Shown in pieces: positions 43,760-51,880 of a DNA stretch of 51,911 nucleotides. The DNA is from Pyrinomonas sp040289685. GTDB lineage: Bacteria > Acidobacteriota > Blastocatellia > Pyrinomonadales > Pyrinomonadaceae. A program made the translations under genes and the position numbers. Every line of letters begins with the position of its first letter. Position 1 is the stretch's first letter. Under the pieces are notes generated by a model. The model had not been told where the DNA came from, did no database searches, and saw only the letters and a program-made list of their open reading frames with translations. Location of the stretch: assembly GCF_040289685.1 (NCBI RefSeq), contig NZ_PSLQ01000017.1, positions 1 to 51,911 of the forward strand. Reading direction: 5' to 3'.

Positions 43760-45226
43760 ATGTGTTGGAGACCGATCTTTTCCATCGTTTTATCGGGTCC
43801 GCTCCTTTTCACTGTCGCCTCGGCGCAAGGCATCGAGCAGAGAGTGGGGGAGGTGGAGACCGGCGTGCGCGCCGCGCAGAGCGCGGGCGACAACGCTTGG
43901 GTGCTGGCCTGTGCAGCGCTCGTGCTTTTGATGACCGGACCAGGGCTGGCGCTCTTTTACGGCGGGCTGGTCCGCAAGAAGAACGTCTTGGCGACCATGA
44001 TGCAGAGCTTTTCGTTGATGGCCGTGGTCACCGTGCTCTGGGCGTTTTACGGCTACAGCTTGGCTTTTGCCGAAGGCACGCCCTTTTTCGGCGGCGCACG
44101 TTACCTCTTCATGCACGGCGTCGGCATGGAGCCAAACGCCGATTACGCCGCGACCATCCCACAGCAGACCTTCATGATCTTTCAATTGATGTTCGCCATC
44201 ATCACGCCCGCATTGATCACCGGCGCTTTCGCCGAACGAATGAAGTTCAGCGCCATGCTCGCCTTCATGGTCCTCTGGCTGACGTTCGTCTATTTCCCGC
44301 TGGCCCATATGGTCTGGGGCAAGGGCGGTTTTCTCAACGCCGCGCTCGGCGGCGCGGTACCGGCGCTCGATTTTGCGGGTGGCACAGTGGTCCACATCTC
44401 TTCGGGCATTTCCGCGCTCATCTGTGCTCTTTTGTTGGGCCAGCGTCTCGGTTACCCGAAAGTGCCGATGCTGCCGCACAATCTCGTCCTGACCTTCATC
44501 GGCGCATGTTTGCTCTGGGTCGGCTGGTTCGGCTTCAACGCCGGAAGCGCGCTGGCGAGCAACGCATTGGCGGCCAACGCTTTCGTCGTCACGCACTTTG
44601 CTGCCGCGGCAGCGGCGCTCGGCTGGATGCTTGCCGAATGGCTCCGCCATGGCAAACCGACCGTGCTCGGCGCCCTTTCAGGGGCCGTCGCCGGACTGGT
44701 CGGCATTACGCCCGCTTCCGGTTTCGTCACGCCCATGGCCGCGCTCCTCATCGGTTTTGTCGCCAGCGTCGCTTGTTTCCTCATGGTGACCGAAGTCAAG
44801 CGGAGATTCGGCTACGACGATTCGCTCGACGTCTTCGGCATACACGGAACAGGCGGCATGGTCGGCGCGCTGCTGACCGGCATCTTCGCCACCAAAACCA
44901 TCAATCCGATCTTCAAGGATGCCAACGGCAATCCGTTGCCCGTCGGGTTGATCGACGGCAACGCCGTGCAAGTCATCAATCAAGCGATCGGCGTCGCCAT
45001 CGCCATCGCGCTCGCGGCCTTCAGTTCCTTTATCATCCTTAAATTGGTCGATGCGGTCATCGGTTTGCGCGTCAGCGCCGAAGACGAAGTGACCGGACTC
45101 GATTTGACGCAGCACGGCGAAGAGGGTTACAACCTAGACCTTGAACTGACGCCGACGCGCTTGGTGCAAGAAAGCAGGGCGCAACTATCAGCGGCGACAT
45201 CCACAGCCCCAGCGCACAACGATTGA
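43760..45226 (+). CDS. amtB: Ammonium transporter (Amt family)
   Basis: A 488-residue ammonium channel with signal-peptide-like N-terminus (FSIVLSGPLLFTVASAQG) and 11 membrane helices. Diagnostic segments are LLMTGPGLALFYGGLVRKKN, the DFAGGTVVHISSGISALICA signature with the conserved Asp and first pore His, and DVFGIHGTGGMVGALLTGIF with the second pore His. AGGGGAGA lies ten bases before ATG 43760. The gene stands divergent to glnD-glnB, so the PII protein probably blocks this channel directly. Confidence 0.97.
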   Translation: MCWRPIFSIVLSGPLLFTVASAQGIEQRVGEVETGVRAAQSAGDNAWVLACAALVLLMTGPGLALFYGGLVRKKNVLATMMQSFSLMAVVTVLWAFYGYSLAFAEGTPFFGGARYLFMHGVGMEPNADYAATIPQQTFMIFQLMFAIITPALITGAFAERMKFSAMLAFMVLWLTFVYFPLAHMVWGKGGFLNAALGGAVPALDFAGGTVVHISSGISALICALLLGQRLGYPKVPMLPHNLVLTFIGACLLWVGWFGFNAGSALASNALAANAFVVTHFAAAAAALGWMLAEWLRHGKPTVLGALSGAVAGLVGITPASGFVTPMAALLIGFVASVACFLMVTEVKRRFGYDDSLDVFGIHGTGGMVGALLTGIFATKTINPIFKDANGNPLPVGLIDGNAVQVINQAIGVAIAIALAAFSSFIILKLVDAVIGLRVSAEDEVTGLDLTQHGEEGYNLDLELTPTRLVQESRAQLSAATSTAPAHND

Positions 45227-45453
45227 GGCGCGATTGAGTTCTTCGACCGAGGCGCGGCCATCTGCGCGATTTTCTTCTTGCGCCCTCGCCAGCGGTGAAC
45301 GGCACGTTCGCGGCGGCACGATCGGCTGGGGCGGCGTTTTGCAGAGGAGCGCGCTGCGCTTAACCCGTCGCCTTCACGTTGTCGCGCCGTCGAGTGCGAA
45401 AGCGCCCCGTCAAGGGCCTCTGAAAGCGTTGCGGGAGGCGAAACGTCAGGAAA

Positions 45454-46368
45454 ATGGCGAGGAGAAAGACGAAACTCATCGTTGCGCTTCTTTTCGCGTT
45501 GATCTTTGGCTCAATAGGCGCGAGCCGAAGCGACGCGCAAAAGGGCACTGCCGCCGACGCGCTGGACCAGCGCATACGCGCCGAAATCTCTGGCTTCAAG
45601 GGCCGCGTTAGCCTTTTCGCCGAGAACATAGATACGGGCAAAAGCTACGGTTTCGGCGCGGATGATCGCGTGCGCACGGCGAGCACCATCAAAGTGCCGA
45701 TCATGGTCGAAGTCTTCGCGCGCGTAGCCGAGGGGAAGGCCAAATGGACAGATGAGCTGATCTTGACCGAGGCGAGCAAAGTTTCCGGCTCGGGGATCTT
45801 GCTCGAACTCTCCGACGGCTTGCGACTGAACTTGCGCGATGCTGTGCGTTTGATGATCGTCGTCAGCGACAACACGGCGACCAACCTGCTCCTTGACCGG
45901 ATCACCACCGATGCGGTCAATGATCGCATGGACAGTCTCGGCTTAAGGCAAACGCGCGTACTGCGCAAGGTCGGCGGCGGCGGCGAAAGTCGCGCCGGAG
46001 CGATTTCGGAGAACAAGCGTTTCGGTCTCGGCGTGAGCACGCCTCGCGAGATGGTCATGCTGCTCGAGAAGTTGGAGCGCGGCGAAGTGATCAGCCCGGA
46101 AGCTTCTCGCGAGATGATCGCCATCATGAAGCGCCAGCAATACCGTGACGGCATTCCCCGCGCATTGCGCGGCGTGGAGGTGGCAAACAAGACGGGCGCG
46201 CTCGACCGTTTGCGAAGCGACGTCGGCATCGTTTACACGTCGCGCGGGCGCATCGCCCTCGCCATCACCTGCGACGACATGCCCGAGACGCTCTGGAGCG
46301 TGGATAATCCCGGCCTCATTCTTATCTCCCGGCTGGCGAAAATCCTCGTCGAGGAATTGGGACGCTGA
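45454..46368 (+). CDS. Class A beta-lactamase-like serine hydrolase
   Basis: A 304-residue exported protein with signal peptide (LIVALLFALIFGSIGASRSD). The class A catalytic pattern is present: STIK (SxxK, about residue 75), SDN in VSDNTATN, and KTG in NKTGALDRL. The middle loop has ENKRFGLGVSTPREM, where a usual omega-loop Glu context is not obvious. Acidobacteria carry many such proteins; many have cell-wall-related or unknown roles rather than resistance. Activity on beta-lactams cannot be read from the sequence. Confidence 0.85.
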   Translation: MARRKTKLIVALLFALIFGSIGASRSDAQKGTAADALDQRIRAEISGFKGRVSLFAENIDTGKSYGFGADDRVRTASTIKVPIMVEVFARVAEGKAKWTDELILTEASKVSGSGILLELSDGLRLNLRDAVRLMIVVSDNTATNLLLDRITTDAVNDRMDSLGLRQTRVLRKVGGGGESRAGAISENKRFGLGVSTPREMVMLLEKLERGEVISPEASREMIAIMKRQQYRDGIPRALRGVEVANKTGALDRLRSDVGIVYTSRGRIALAITCDDMPETLWSVDNPGLILISRLAKILVEELGR

Positions 46369-46473
46369 TGCCCAAGAACCGCTGCGCCCCTCCAAAGCGC
46401 TAACGCCCCGTGCTTTGAAAGAGAGCTTGCTGCAATGCGCCTCAGCAAGGGTGGTCTTGACGTCGGCTCGCGA

Positions 46474-46504
46474 TTGCCGTCCTCACATCAATTCAGTTTA
46501 TAAT
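46474..46504 (+). promoter_or_regulatory. Possible promoter for the aconitase-like gene
   Basis: A perfect -10 hexamer TATAAT (46499-46504) is preceded by TTGCCG (46474-46479) with a 19-base gap. The gene starts 47 bases later. Confidence 0.45.
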
Positions 46505-46551
46505 CGTATTTGAGTTCTTGCGGAGCATACGTTCGCGAGGAAAAGTCAAGG

Positions 46552-48543
46552 ATGAACGAGAGCAGCAAACGGCCCGACAAGATCCGTTTCGCCGGGCGCA
46601 CACTCTTTTTGACCAAAGATACGTCGCTCATTCGGCGCCAGTTGGCGGGCGAAGATCTCGCCTACGATCCGAACTTGCCGTTGATGGACAACATCTCCAC
46701 CGACGAGATCACGCCCGCATGGGTCTGTTTCTACTACGACGAAACGCTTGGGCGATACGTTTATGTCGGGATGCGCGAAAACGCCGTACAACCGGACGAG
46801 GTGAAGAACGGACGTTTCTCGGTGGTCGTCTCCGGCCTTTCAAAAGGGTGCGGCTCATCGCGCGAGACGGCGCCGTTTGCCGAAAAGGCCGCCGGCATCG
46901 AACTCATCATCGCCAAAACCATCGAGAAGATCTACGAACAGAACGCACAGAACATCGGGCTGCTCACTTCGACCGATTTCGGTTTGATCGAACGAATCAT
47001 GCGCGGCGAAGAGATTCCGCTCGCTGAGTTCACGCGCGGACTCGATGCTATTTCGAAAGCCATCGTCGAATACGGCGGGCTGTTTAATTACAACAAGGCG
47101 CGGCTCGCCGGCGAAGTTTCGCCGCCGCCCATTACCACGCTGCCGCGTCCGATGAACATCGTCGAGAAGATCATCGCGCGCCATGCTTTCGTCACTGCCG
47201 GAAAGATCGGCGTCCAAGCGGTCAAACCCGGCGATGCGCTCTTTGCCGTCGCCGACGTGCGCTTTTCGCACGAATACGTGACGCCCATGGCCGAAGCGCT
47301 CTTCCGGCAAGCGCTCGGACCAGATGCGCGCGTCACCGAACCCCAATCGGTCTTCGCTTTTCGCGATCATCTGACCTTTCTCGGCCAGATTATGCCGCGC
47401 AAGCACCGCGAGATGGGATTGCTCGAACGGGCTGAGGGGCTGGCCGCGACGCAACAGCAATTCGCTGCGCGACAAGGCATCAAGTATTACGGGGAGCGGC
47501 CCGAAGGCGGCTCGGAAGCCATCTGCCACAACGCTGTGGTGGAAGACATCGCGCTGCCCGGGCAGATCGTCATCGGAACTGATTCGCATACGTGCATGGC
47601 TGGCGTGCTCGGATGTTTCGCCTTCGGCGTCGGCGCTACCGACATGGCCAACGCTTGGTACACCAAGGACGTTCGTTTGCGCGTGCCGGAGACAGTGCGT
47701 TTCGTCCTCAAGGGCAAAAAGCGGGCCGACGTGACGGCCAAAGACGTCATGCTTTACATCCTCGCCACGGATTACATGAAACAAGGGCGTGGCATCGGGC
47801 AGGTGTTGGAATTCGCTGGCGAGGGCTTACGCGACTGGCCCATGGATGAGCGCGCGACGTTGACGAACATGGCGGTCGAAGCGGGCGGCTTTACGGGCAT
47901 CATCGAGCCTGACGCGGTGACGCTTGACTATCTCGTGAGGATGCGCGGTTTGTCGCCTGAGCGCGTCCGCGAGCTGTTTGTCTTCAGCGATCCCGATGCC
48001 GAGTATGCCGCCACGTTCGAGATCGATCTGGCGCAGATCAGGCCGATGGTGGCGATGCCGGGCGATCCGCGCAACGGCATCCCGATCGATCAACTCCCGG
48101 GCGAGATCAAGATCGACATCGCTTACGGCGGCTCGTGCACGGGCGGCAAAATGACCGACATGGATATGTACGCGGCTGTGCTCGGTCGCGCGCTCGAACA
48201 GGGCAAGCGCGTCGCGCCGGGCGTCGAGCTTTACTTGCAATTCGGCTCGCAGAAGATCAAAGAGTACGCTCGTCGCAAAGGCTACATCGAGATCTTCGAA
48301 AGGGTGGGCGCGCGTTTGATCGATCCGAGCTGCGGAGCTTGCATCAACGCTGGTCCGGGCGCGTCCGATTCGCCTGAAAAGGTGACCGTGAGCGCACAGA
48401 ACCGCAACTTCCCGGGAAGGAGCGGACCGGGCAAAGTTTATCTGGCTTCGCCCTACGTCGTCGCCGCCTCGGCGATCGCCGGTAAGATCGTTGCGCCCGA
48501 AGAGTTCTTGCGCGTGCCGGAGGCGGATCTGGCAACCGTTTAA
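46552..48543 (+). CDS. Aconitase/isopropylmalate-isomerase-family protein with N-terminal swivel domain
   Basis: A 663-residue iron-sulphur dehydratase. The N-terminal 190 residues match the small swivel domain of LeuD and aconitase (DNISTDEITPAWVCFYYDET; LSKGCGSSRETAPFAEKAAG; NAQNIGLLTSTDFG). The rest is the large LeuC-like domain with cluster ligands in GTDSHTCMAGVLG and DPSCGACINAGPG, plus IAYGGSCTGGKMTDMDM. Aconitase A and LeuC-LeuD enzymes have the opposite order; AcnB has swivel first but with an extra HEAT-like domain that is missing here. It may be an isopropylmalate isomerase, homoaconitase or aconitase. ATG 46552 follows AAGGA. No leucine or TCA-cycle gene is beside it. Confidence 0.88.
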   Translation: MNESSKRPDKIRFAGRTLFLTKDTSLIRRQLAGEDLAYDPNLPLMDNISTDEITPAWVCFYYDETLGRYVYVGMRENAVQPDEVKNGRFSVVVSGLSKGCGSSRETAPFAEKAAGIELIIAKTIEKIYEQNAQNIGLLTSTDFGLIERIMRGEEIPLAEFTRGLDAISKAIVEYGGLFNYNKARLAGEVSPPPITTLPRPMNIVEKIIARHAFVTAGKIGVQAVKPGDALFAVADVRFSHEYVTPMAEALFRQALGPDARVTEPQSVFAFRDHLTFLGQIMPRKHREMGLLERAEGLAATQQQFAARQGIKYYGERPEGGSEAICHNAVVEDIALPGQIVIGTDSHTCMAGVLGCFAFGVGATDMANAWYTKDVRLRVPETVRFVLKGKKRADVTAKDVMLYILATDYMKQGRGIGQVLEFAGEGLRDWPMDERATLTNMAVEAGGFTGIIEPDAVTLDYLVRMRGLSPERVRELFVFSDPDAEYAATFEIDLAQIRPMVAMPGDPRNGIPIDQLPGEIKIDIAYGGSCTGGKMTDMDMYAAVLGRALEQGKRVAPGVELYLQFGSQKIKEYARRKGYIEIFERVGARLIDPSCGACINAGPGASDSPEKVTVSAQNRNFPGRSGPGKVYLASPYVVAASAIAGKIVAPEEFLRVPEADLATV

Positions 48544-48640
48544 AGAGCCGTGCGGCGTGAGTGCGCGGCTGAATTGATGAGGCGCGCTGCAAGCGGTGTA
48601 AAAAAGGCGGTGTCGCGGAAGAGAAGCGTGAAATTCAGGT

Positions 48641-49192
48641 ATGAAGGCCACGAATCGAGAGCTCGGACAACAGATGCCTGAGAGCGTGCGCCTCGTGTGC
48701 GAGCGTATCTTTCTGCTCAACGAGCTTCCGCCCGGGCTGCAGCGCCACCACTGGCATTGGCAACTCAAGGACAACTACATCGCCGGAACGCGATTGCGGT
48801 TGCGCAAAAGTCGCGTGCCGGCGACGGACGAGCGCCGCCGCTGGTTGCAGCAGAAGTATCCGACCGGCTCGCATGGAACGTTCGCCTTCGCCGAGCTGGA
48901 GCTATCGGCGCAAGAGTACGAGATCTTCAAGACGTTCGAAGGCGATGAGATACGCAAAAACCGTTACCCGTTCGAATACGAGGGACGGCATTACGAAATA
49001 GACTTCTTTCTCGGTCGATTGCTCGGATTGATTCTGGCCAAGGCGCGGTTCGCCACCGAAGCGGAGATGGAACGATTCCCCGTTCCGCCATTCGCCGCGC
49101 TCGAAGTGACGGGCGATCCGCTCTTTGCCGGCGGGCGCCTCGTTTACTTAAGCTTTGAAGATCTGCGGCGCGAGTTCGCCAGCCGTCGCTAA
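48641..49192 (+). CDS. CYTH-domain protein
   Basis: A 183-residue protein with CYTH (CyaB/thiamine-triphosphatase-like) features: ERIFLLNELPPG, the basic strand NYIAGTRLRLRKSRV, the lysine strand IRKNRYPFEYEGRHYEIDFF and the terminal EVTGDPLFAGGRL. CYTH proteins bind triphosphate substrates in a tunnel lined by charged residues. The usual acidic EVEF pair appears as AKARF here, so the metal-site acid may be missing and activity may be altered. Start ATG 48641 is provisional. Confidence 0.7.
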   Translation: MKATNRELGQQMPESVRLVCERIFLLNELPPGLQRHHWHWQLKDNYIAGTRLRLRKSRVPATDERRRWLQQKYPTGSHGTFAFAELELSAQEYEIFKTFEGDEIRKNRYPFEYEGRHYEIDFFLGRLLGLILAKARFATEAEMERFPVPPFAALEVTGDPLFAGGRLVYLSFEDLRREFASRR

Positions 49193-49215
49193 AGTCTTCG
49201 CCGCGAGGAGAGATC

Positions 49216-49437
49216 ATGGATCAGCGCTCAATCGGTCAATGGATCGTATTGATCGGCGTTTTCGTTGTCCTCATCGGGCTTCTGATCTGGTCCGGCGCTT
49301 TGTGGTGGTTCGGTAAATTGCCCGGGGATTTCCGCTACGAGAGCGGAAGCGTGCGCATCTACTTCCCGTTCGCTTCCATGTTGCTCGTCTCGCTTATCTT
49401 GAGCTTGCTCTTTCAACTCGTCCGCCGCTTCTTTTGA
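49216..49437 (+). CDS. DUF2905-family small membrane protein
   Basis: A 73-residue protein with two membrane helices (QWIVLIGVFVVLIGLLIWSG and FASMLLVSLILSLLFQLVRR) separated by FGKLPGDFRYESGSVRIYFP. That linker with GKLPGD is the typical DUF2905 pattern. GAGGAGAG precedes ATG 49216. Function unknown. Its end is close to the convergent NTF2-like ORF. Confidence 0.85.
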   Translation: MDQRSIGQWIVLIGVFVVLIGLLIWSGALWWFGKLPGDFRYESGSVRIYFPFASMLLVSLILSLLFQLVRRFF

Positions 49438-49476
49438 GGTTCGCGGAGCGCGACGACAACGCTCTTGACTTTCAGA

Positions 49477-49863
49477 TCATGGCCGCTTCTTTTGAGGGCG
49501 CGCATGAGAGATTCCAAGTCTGCGCCAAGTTGACGCGCTCTGTTGGCCTGTAACTTGGCGGCTGAGAGCCTTGGAATCGAAGTAAGCGCGGAACCGCACG
49601 ATCTTGTCACAGGAGATCTCCAAAATGCTCACGCCATCGTACTCGACCGCGTTGCCCGAACCGGTAGTCCACTTGGTTGTCCATTCCAATGCCGCGCAAT
49701 CTTCGCCGATGATGCGGTGACGAAAGCGGCTTTCGACGTCGGCGAACGTCTCGCGGTATTTGGTCCAAAACTCGCGCGCTCTTTCCGGACCGTGGAACTT
49801 TTCGGGCGAGATGATGTTGCCGATCTCGGCTCCCATCGCGTAGAGGTGCCTCATCGGTTTCAC
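49477..49863 (-). CDS. NTF2/SnoaL-like protein with unclear N-terminus
   Basis: A 128-residue product from GTG 49863: MKPMRHLYAMGAEIGNIISP and then FWTKYRETFADVESRFRHRI, ending in EYDGVSILEISCDKIVRFRA. This is the SnoaL/NTF2-like cone-fold pattern. The same frame continues upstream (TVERFIEAWRKLEAQHDV), which is the normal first helix of this family, but has no ATG, GTG or TTG before it. So the true start may be unusual, or the first exon-like piece was damaged by a frameshift or point change. Function unknown. Confidence 0.55.
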   Translation of the reverse strand: MKPMRHLYAMGAEIGNIISPEKFHGPERAREFWTKYRETFADVESRFRHRIIGEDCAALEWTTKWTTGSGNAVEYDGVSILEISCDKIVRFRAYFDSKALSRQVTGQQSASTWRRLGISHARPQKKRP

Positions 49864-50077
49864 GTCGTGTTGGGCTTCGAGTTTGCGCCACGCTTCGATG
49901 AAACGCTCGACGGTGCTGGTCGCCTTTTTGTTTCCCCCTTGCTTTCGCGTGATCGACTGCAGGCGGAAGTTTACGCGCCTCCTCTTCGCAAACTTTCACG
50001 GATATCTCTCGAATGAGCGAGAACGAGCGACGCAAAGAATCGCTAAGATTTGTGAGGTTTCGGATGCAAGAAAAGAC

Positions 50078-50106
50078 TTGACAGAGCATCCGCCCAGATA
50101 TTACTT
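50078..50106 (+). promoter_or_regulatory. Possible promoter upstream of rpsU
   Basis: A perfect -35 TTGACA (50078-50083) with TTACTT 17 bases downstream. The -10 is poor; the site is placed 66 bases before the S21 start. Confidence 0.4.
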
Positions 50107-50171
50107 TGCTAGTTTCAAATAGGTCGCTGGCTGAAAAGTCAAATCTACGGCCCGAAAGGAGGTGAGAAGGG

Positions 50172-50369
50172 ATGGCGCTGGTGATCGTTGGCGAAGGCGA
50201 GTCGATCGAATCGGCGTTGCGGCGCTTCAAGCGTCGCGTGCAGAGCGAAGACATCATTCGCGACTACAAAAAGCACACCTTCTACCTCAAGCCGGGCGAG
50301 AAGCGCCGGTTGAAATCGGCGCTGGCGCGCAAACGCAATCGCAAGAAGGCGCGTCGCAATGAAGCTTAG
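50172..50369 (+). CDS. rpsU: 30S ribosomal protein S21
   Basis: A 65-residue basic protein, MALVIVGEGESIESALRRFK, with the family body RRVQSEDIIRDYKKHTFYLK and a Lys/Arg-rich tail (RLKSALARKRNRKKARRNEA). S21 sits near the anti-Shine-Dalgarno region of the small subunit. AGGAGGTGAG just before ATG 50172 is a near-perfect ribosome site. A rho-independent terminator follows at 50445-50497. Confidence 0.97.
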   Translation: MALVIVGEGESIESALRRFKRRVQSEDIIRDYKKHTFYLKPGEKRRLKSALARKRNRKKARRNEA

Positions 50370-50444
50370 AGCGTACCAATCGCAAGCCGTAACCACCAAC
50401 AAAGGTCGCAACAACTCTGCTCGAAAGCTGCGTTGAGCGACTTC

Positions 50445-50497
50445 CCTCACCGATGTTGTTTGGCGCGATGAAACAATTTCGGTGAGGTTTTTTCTTT
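50445..50497 (+). terminator. Rho-independent terminator after rpsU
   Basis: CCTCACCG (50445-50452) pairs with CGGTGAGG (50480-50487), extended inside by GTTGTTT with AAACAAT, and is followed by a T-run TTTTTTCTTT. Confidence 0.85.
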
Positions 50498-50521
50498 AGC
50501 ACGCAAGCGGGGAAAAGAGCT

Positions 50522-50896
50522 ATGCGAACCGAGGGAACCAGAACCGACGGAGAGTGGAACGAAGTCGAGATGGAATTCCGTGATCGCATCATCAAGTGCA
50601 TCGACTGCGGAGAGGAGTTCATCTGGACGGCGGGAGAGCAGATATTCTTCCGCGACAAAGGGCTACAGAACCCGCCCAAACGATGCAAGCCCTGTAAACA
50701 AGCGAAAAACGAACGCATTGCGGCGATCATGGCGGCGCAGGCCGAAGGCGTCCGTCGGCGCATCGAAGTGCCAGTCGTCTGCGCGCAATGCGGGCAGACA
50801 ACCACCGTGCCCTTTTATCCTTGGCAAGGGCGCCCTGTTTACTGTCGTTCCTGTTTCCTCGCACAGAAGAACGGGGAACAGCAGGAGGCTGAATAA
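50522..50896 (+). CDS. Zinc-ribbon protein with two CxxC pairs per half
   Basis: A 124-residue protein with two zinc-ribbon units: CIDCGEEFIWTAGEQIFFRD with CKPCK (first) and CAQCGQTTTVPFYPWQGRPV with CRSC (second). The first matches the probable zinc-ribbon domain (zf-trcl) common in proteins encoded near S21 in these bacteria. It probably binds nucleic acid or acts in translation or transcription. Start ATG 50522 follows GGGAAAAG; ATG 50570 is an alternative that begins at the ribbon. Confidence 0.8.
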   Translation: MRTEGTRTDGEWNEVEMEFRDRIIKCIDCGEEFIWTAGEQIFFRDKGLQNPPKRCKPCKQAKNERIAAIMAAQAEGVRRRIEVPVVCAQCGQTTTVPFYPWQGRPVYCRSCFLAQKNGEQQEAE

Positions 50897-51282
50897 CGAC
50901 GGCTGCCCGCGACCGCAGCGCGTTCCATTTTGCTCCCCTCGCAGCAAACAAACCCTCGCACGCACTGCTGAAACTCAATCTTCAGGGCTGACCGAAAGCG
51001 CTCCGTTTAGGGCACGAATTCACCCGGGGAGCGATCGTTTCAAGACGCAGCCGCCTTTCGGGCGCATTGCCGCGTCGCAAAACCGACTCTTGCCTGCAAA
51101 TAGGAGCAGCGCGTGATCAGCGTGCCGTAATCTTCGTTTCGACTTCGGCAGCACGGCGCGCTGAGCCGGAAAGCCTCTTCGGCATCCAAGTCAGCGCCCG
51201 CCCACACGTTCGTTCGCGATCGTTGTCGTGCTTTTGAGCGGGCGGATTTTGAAGAGCGCTCTTTTTGCCGCGCGGCTTGGCC
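50897..51282. other. Intergenic region before the truncated permease gene
   Basis: About 390 bases, no gene supported. A short palindrome AAGAGCGCTCTT followed by TTTG lies at about 51252-51267 and could serve as a weak terminator near the end of the minus-strand permease gene. Confidence 0.45.
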
Positions 51283-51880
51283 TCAGCCTCGCAAGTGGTA
51301 CGGGACGTTTGTCACGATCACCCCGCGTTTAAAAAGCAACGCCCCTTTGAGAAGCAGCGAGCTTTGGTTGTGCAGCAGGTGCTGCCACCAGCGCGCTGGC
51401 ACGAACTCAGGGATCACGACCGTAATGAAGTCGGCCTTCTCCTGCCGTTTGAGGCGTTCGATGTAACGTAACAACGGGCGCGTCAACTCACGGTATGGCG
51501 ATGGCAAGACGACGAGTTTAATCCCCTGCCCCCATTGCGCCCATTTTTCGCGCAGCTTGCGCGTCGCTTCTTCGTCGAGATCGACGTAGACGGCCGTCAC
51601 TTCGCCCGATGGCGCGATCGCTTTGGCATACTCGAGAGCGTAAACGACGCCGCGGTGAATGCCGGAGATCGGGACGACAACGTAGTGGCGTAGCTTTTCA
51701 ACGGGCGGCATCCCTTCGGTCGAAAGCTGACGCGCGACATCCACATAGTGGGCGTGGATGGCACGAAACATCGCCACAAGCAGCGGGATAAGCACCACTA
51801 CCACCCATGCGCCGTGGACGAACTTGGTGACGACGAAAACGCATAGGACGACAAACGTGCAACTTGCGCCCAAGGCGTTG
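51283..51880 (-). CDS. APC-type permease C-terminal part, interrupted at its 5' side
   Basis: The visible 199 residues are the end of an amino-acid/potassium permease with a C-terminal cytoplasmic domain: NALGASCTFVVLCVFVVTKF is a membrane helix, HGAWVVVVLIPLLVAMFRAI is the next, and a soluble domain with HRGVVYALEYAKAIAPSGEV and a Rossmann-like end follow. NALGA aligns with the conserved NGLGA segment before the last two helices. Coding frame stays open into the mobile-element end at 51881-51911. The N-terminal two thirds of the protein must lie beyond the element, or have been lost, so the gene is split. Confidence 0.75.

Noticed and set aside
43762..45042. 426-codon plus-strand frame in the amtB region
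   Set aside because: Out-of-frame with amtB, whose motifs are complete; the alternative is Arg/His-rich and meaningless.
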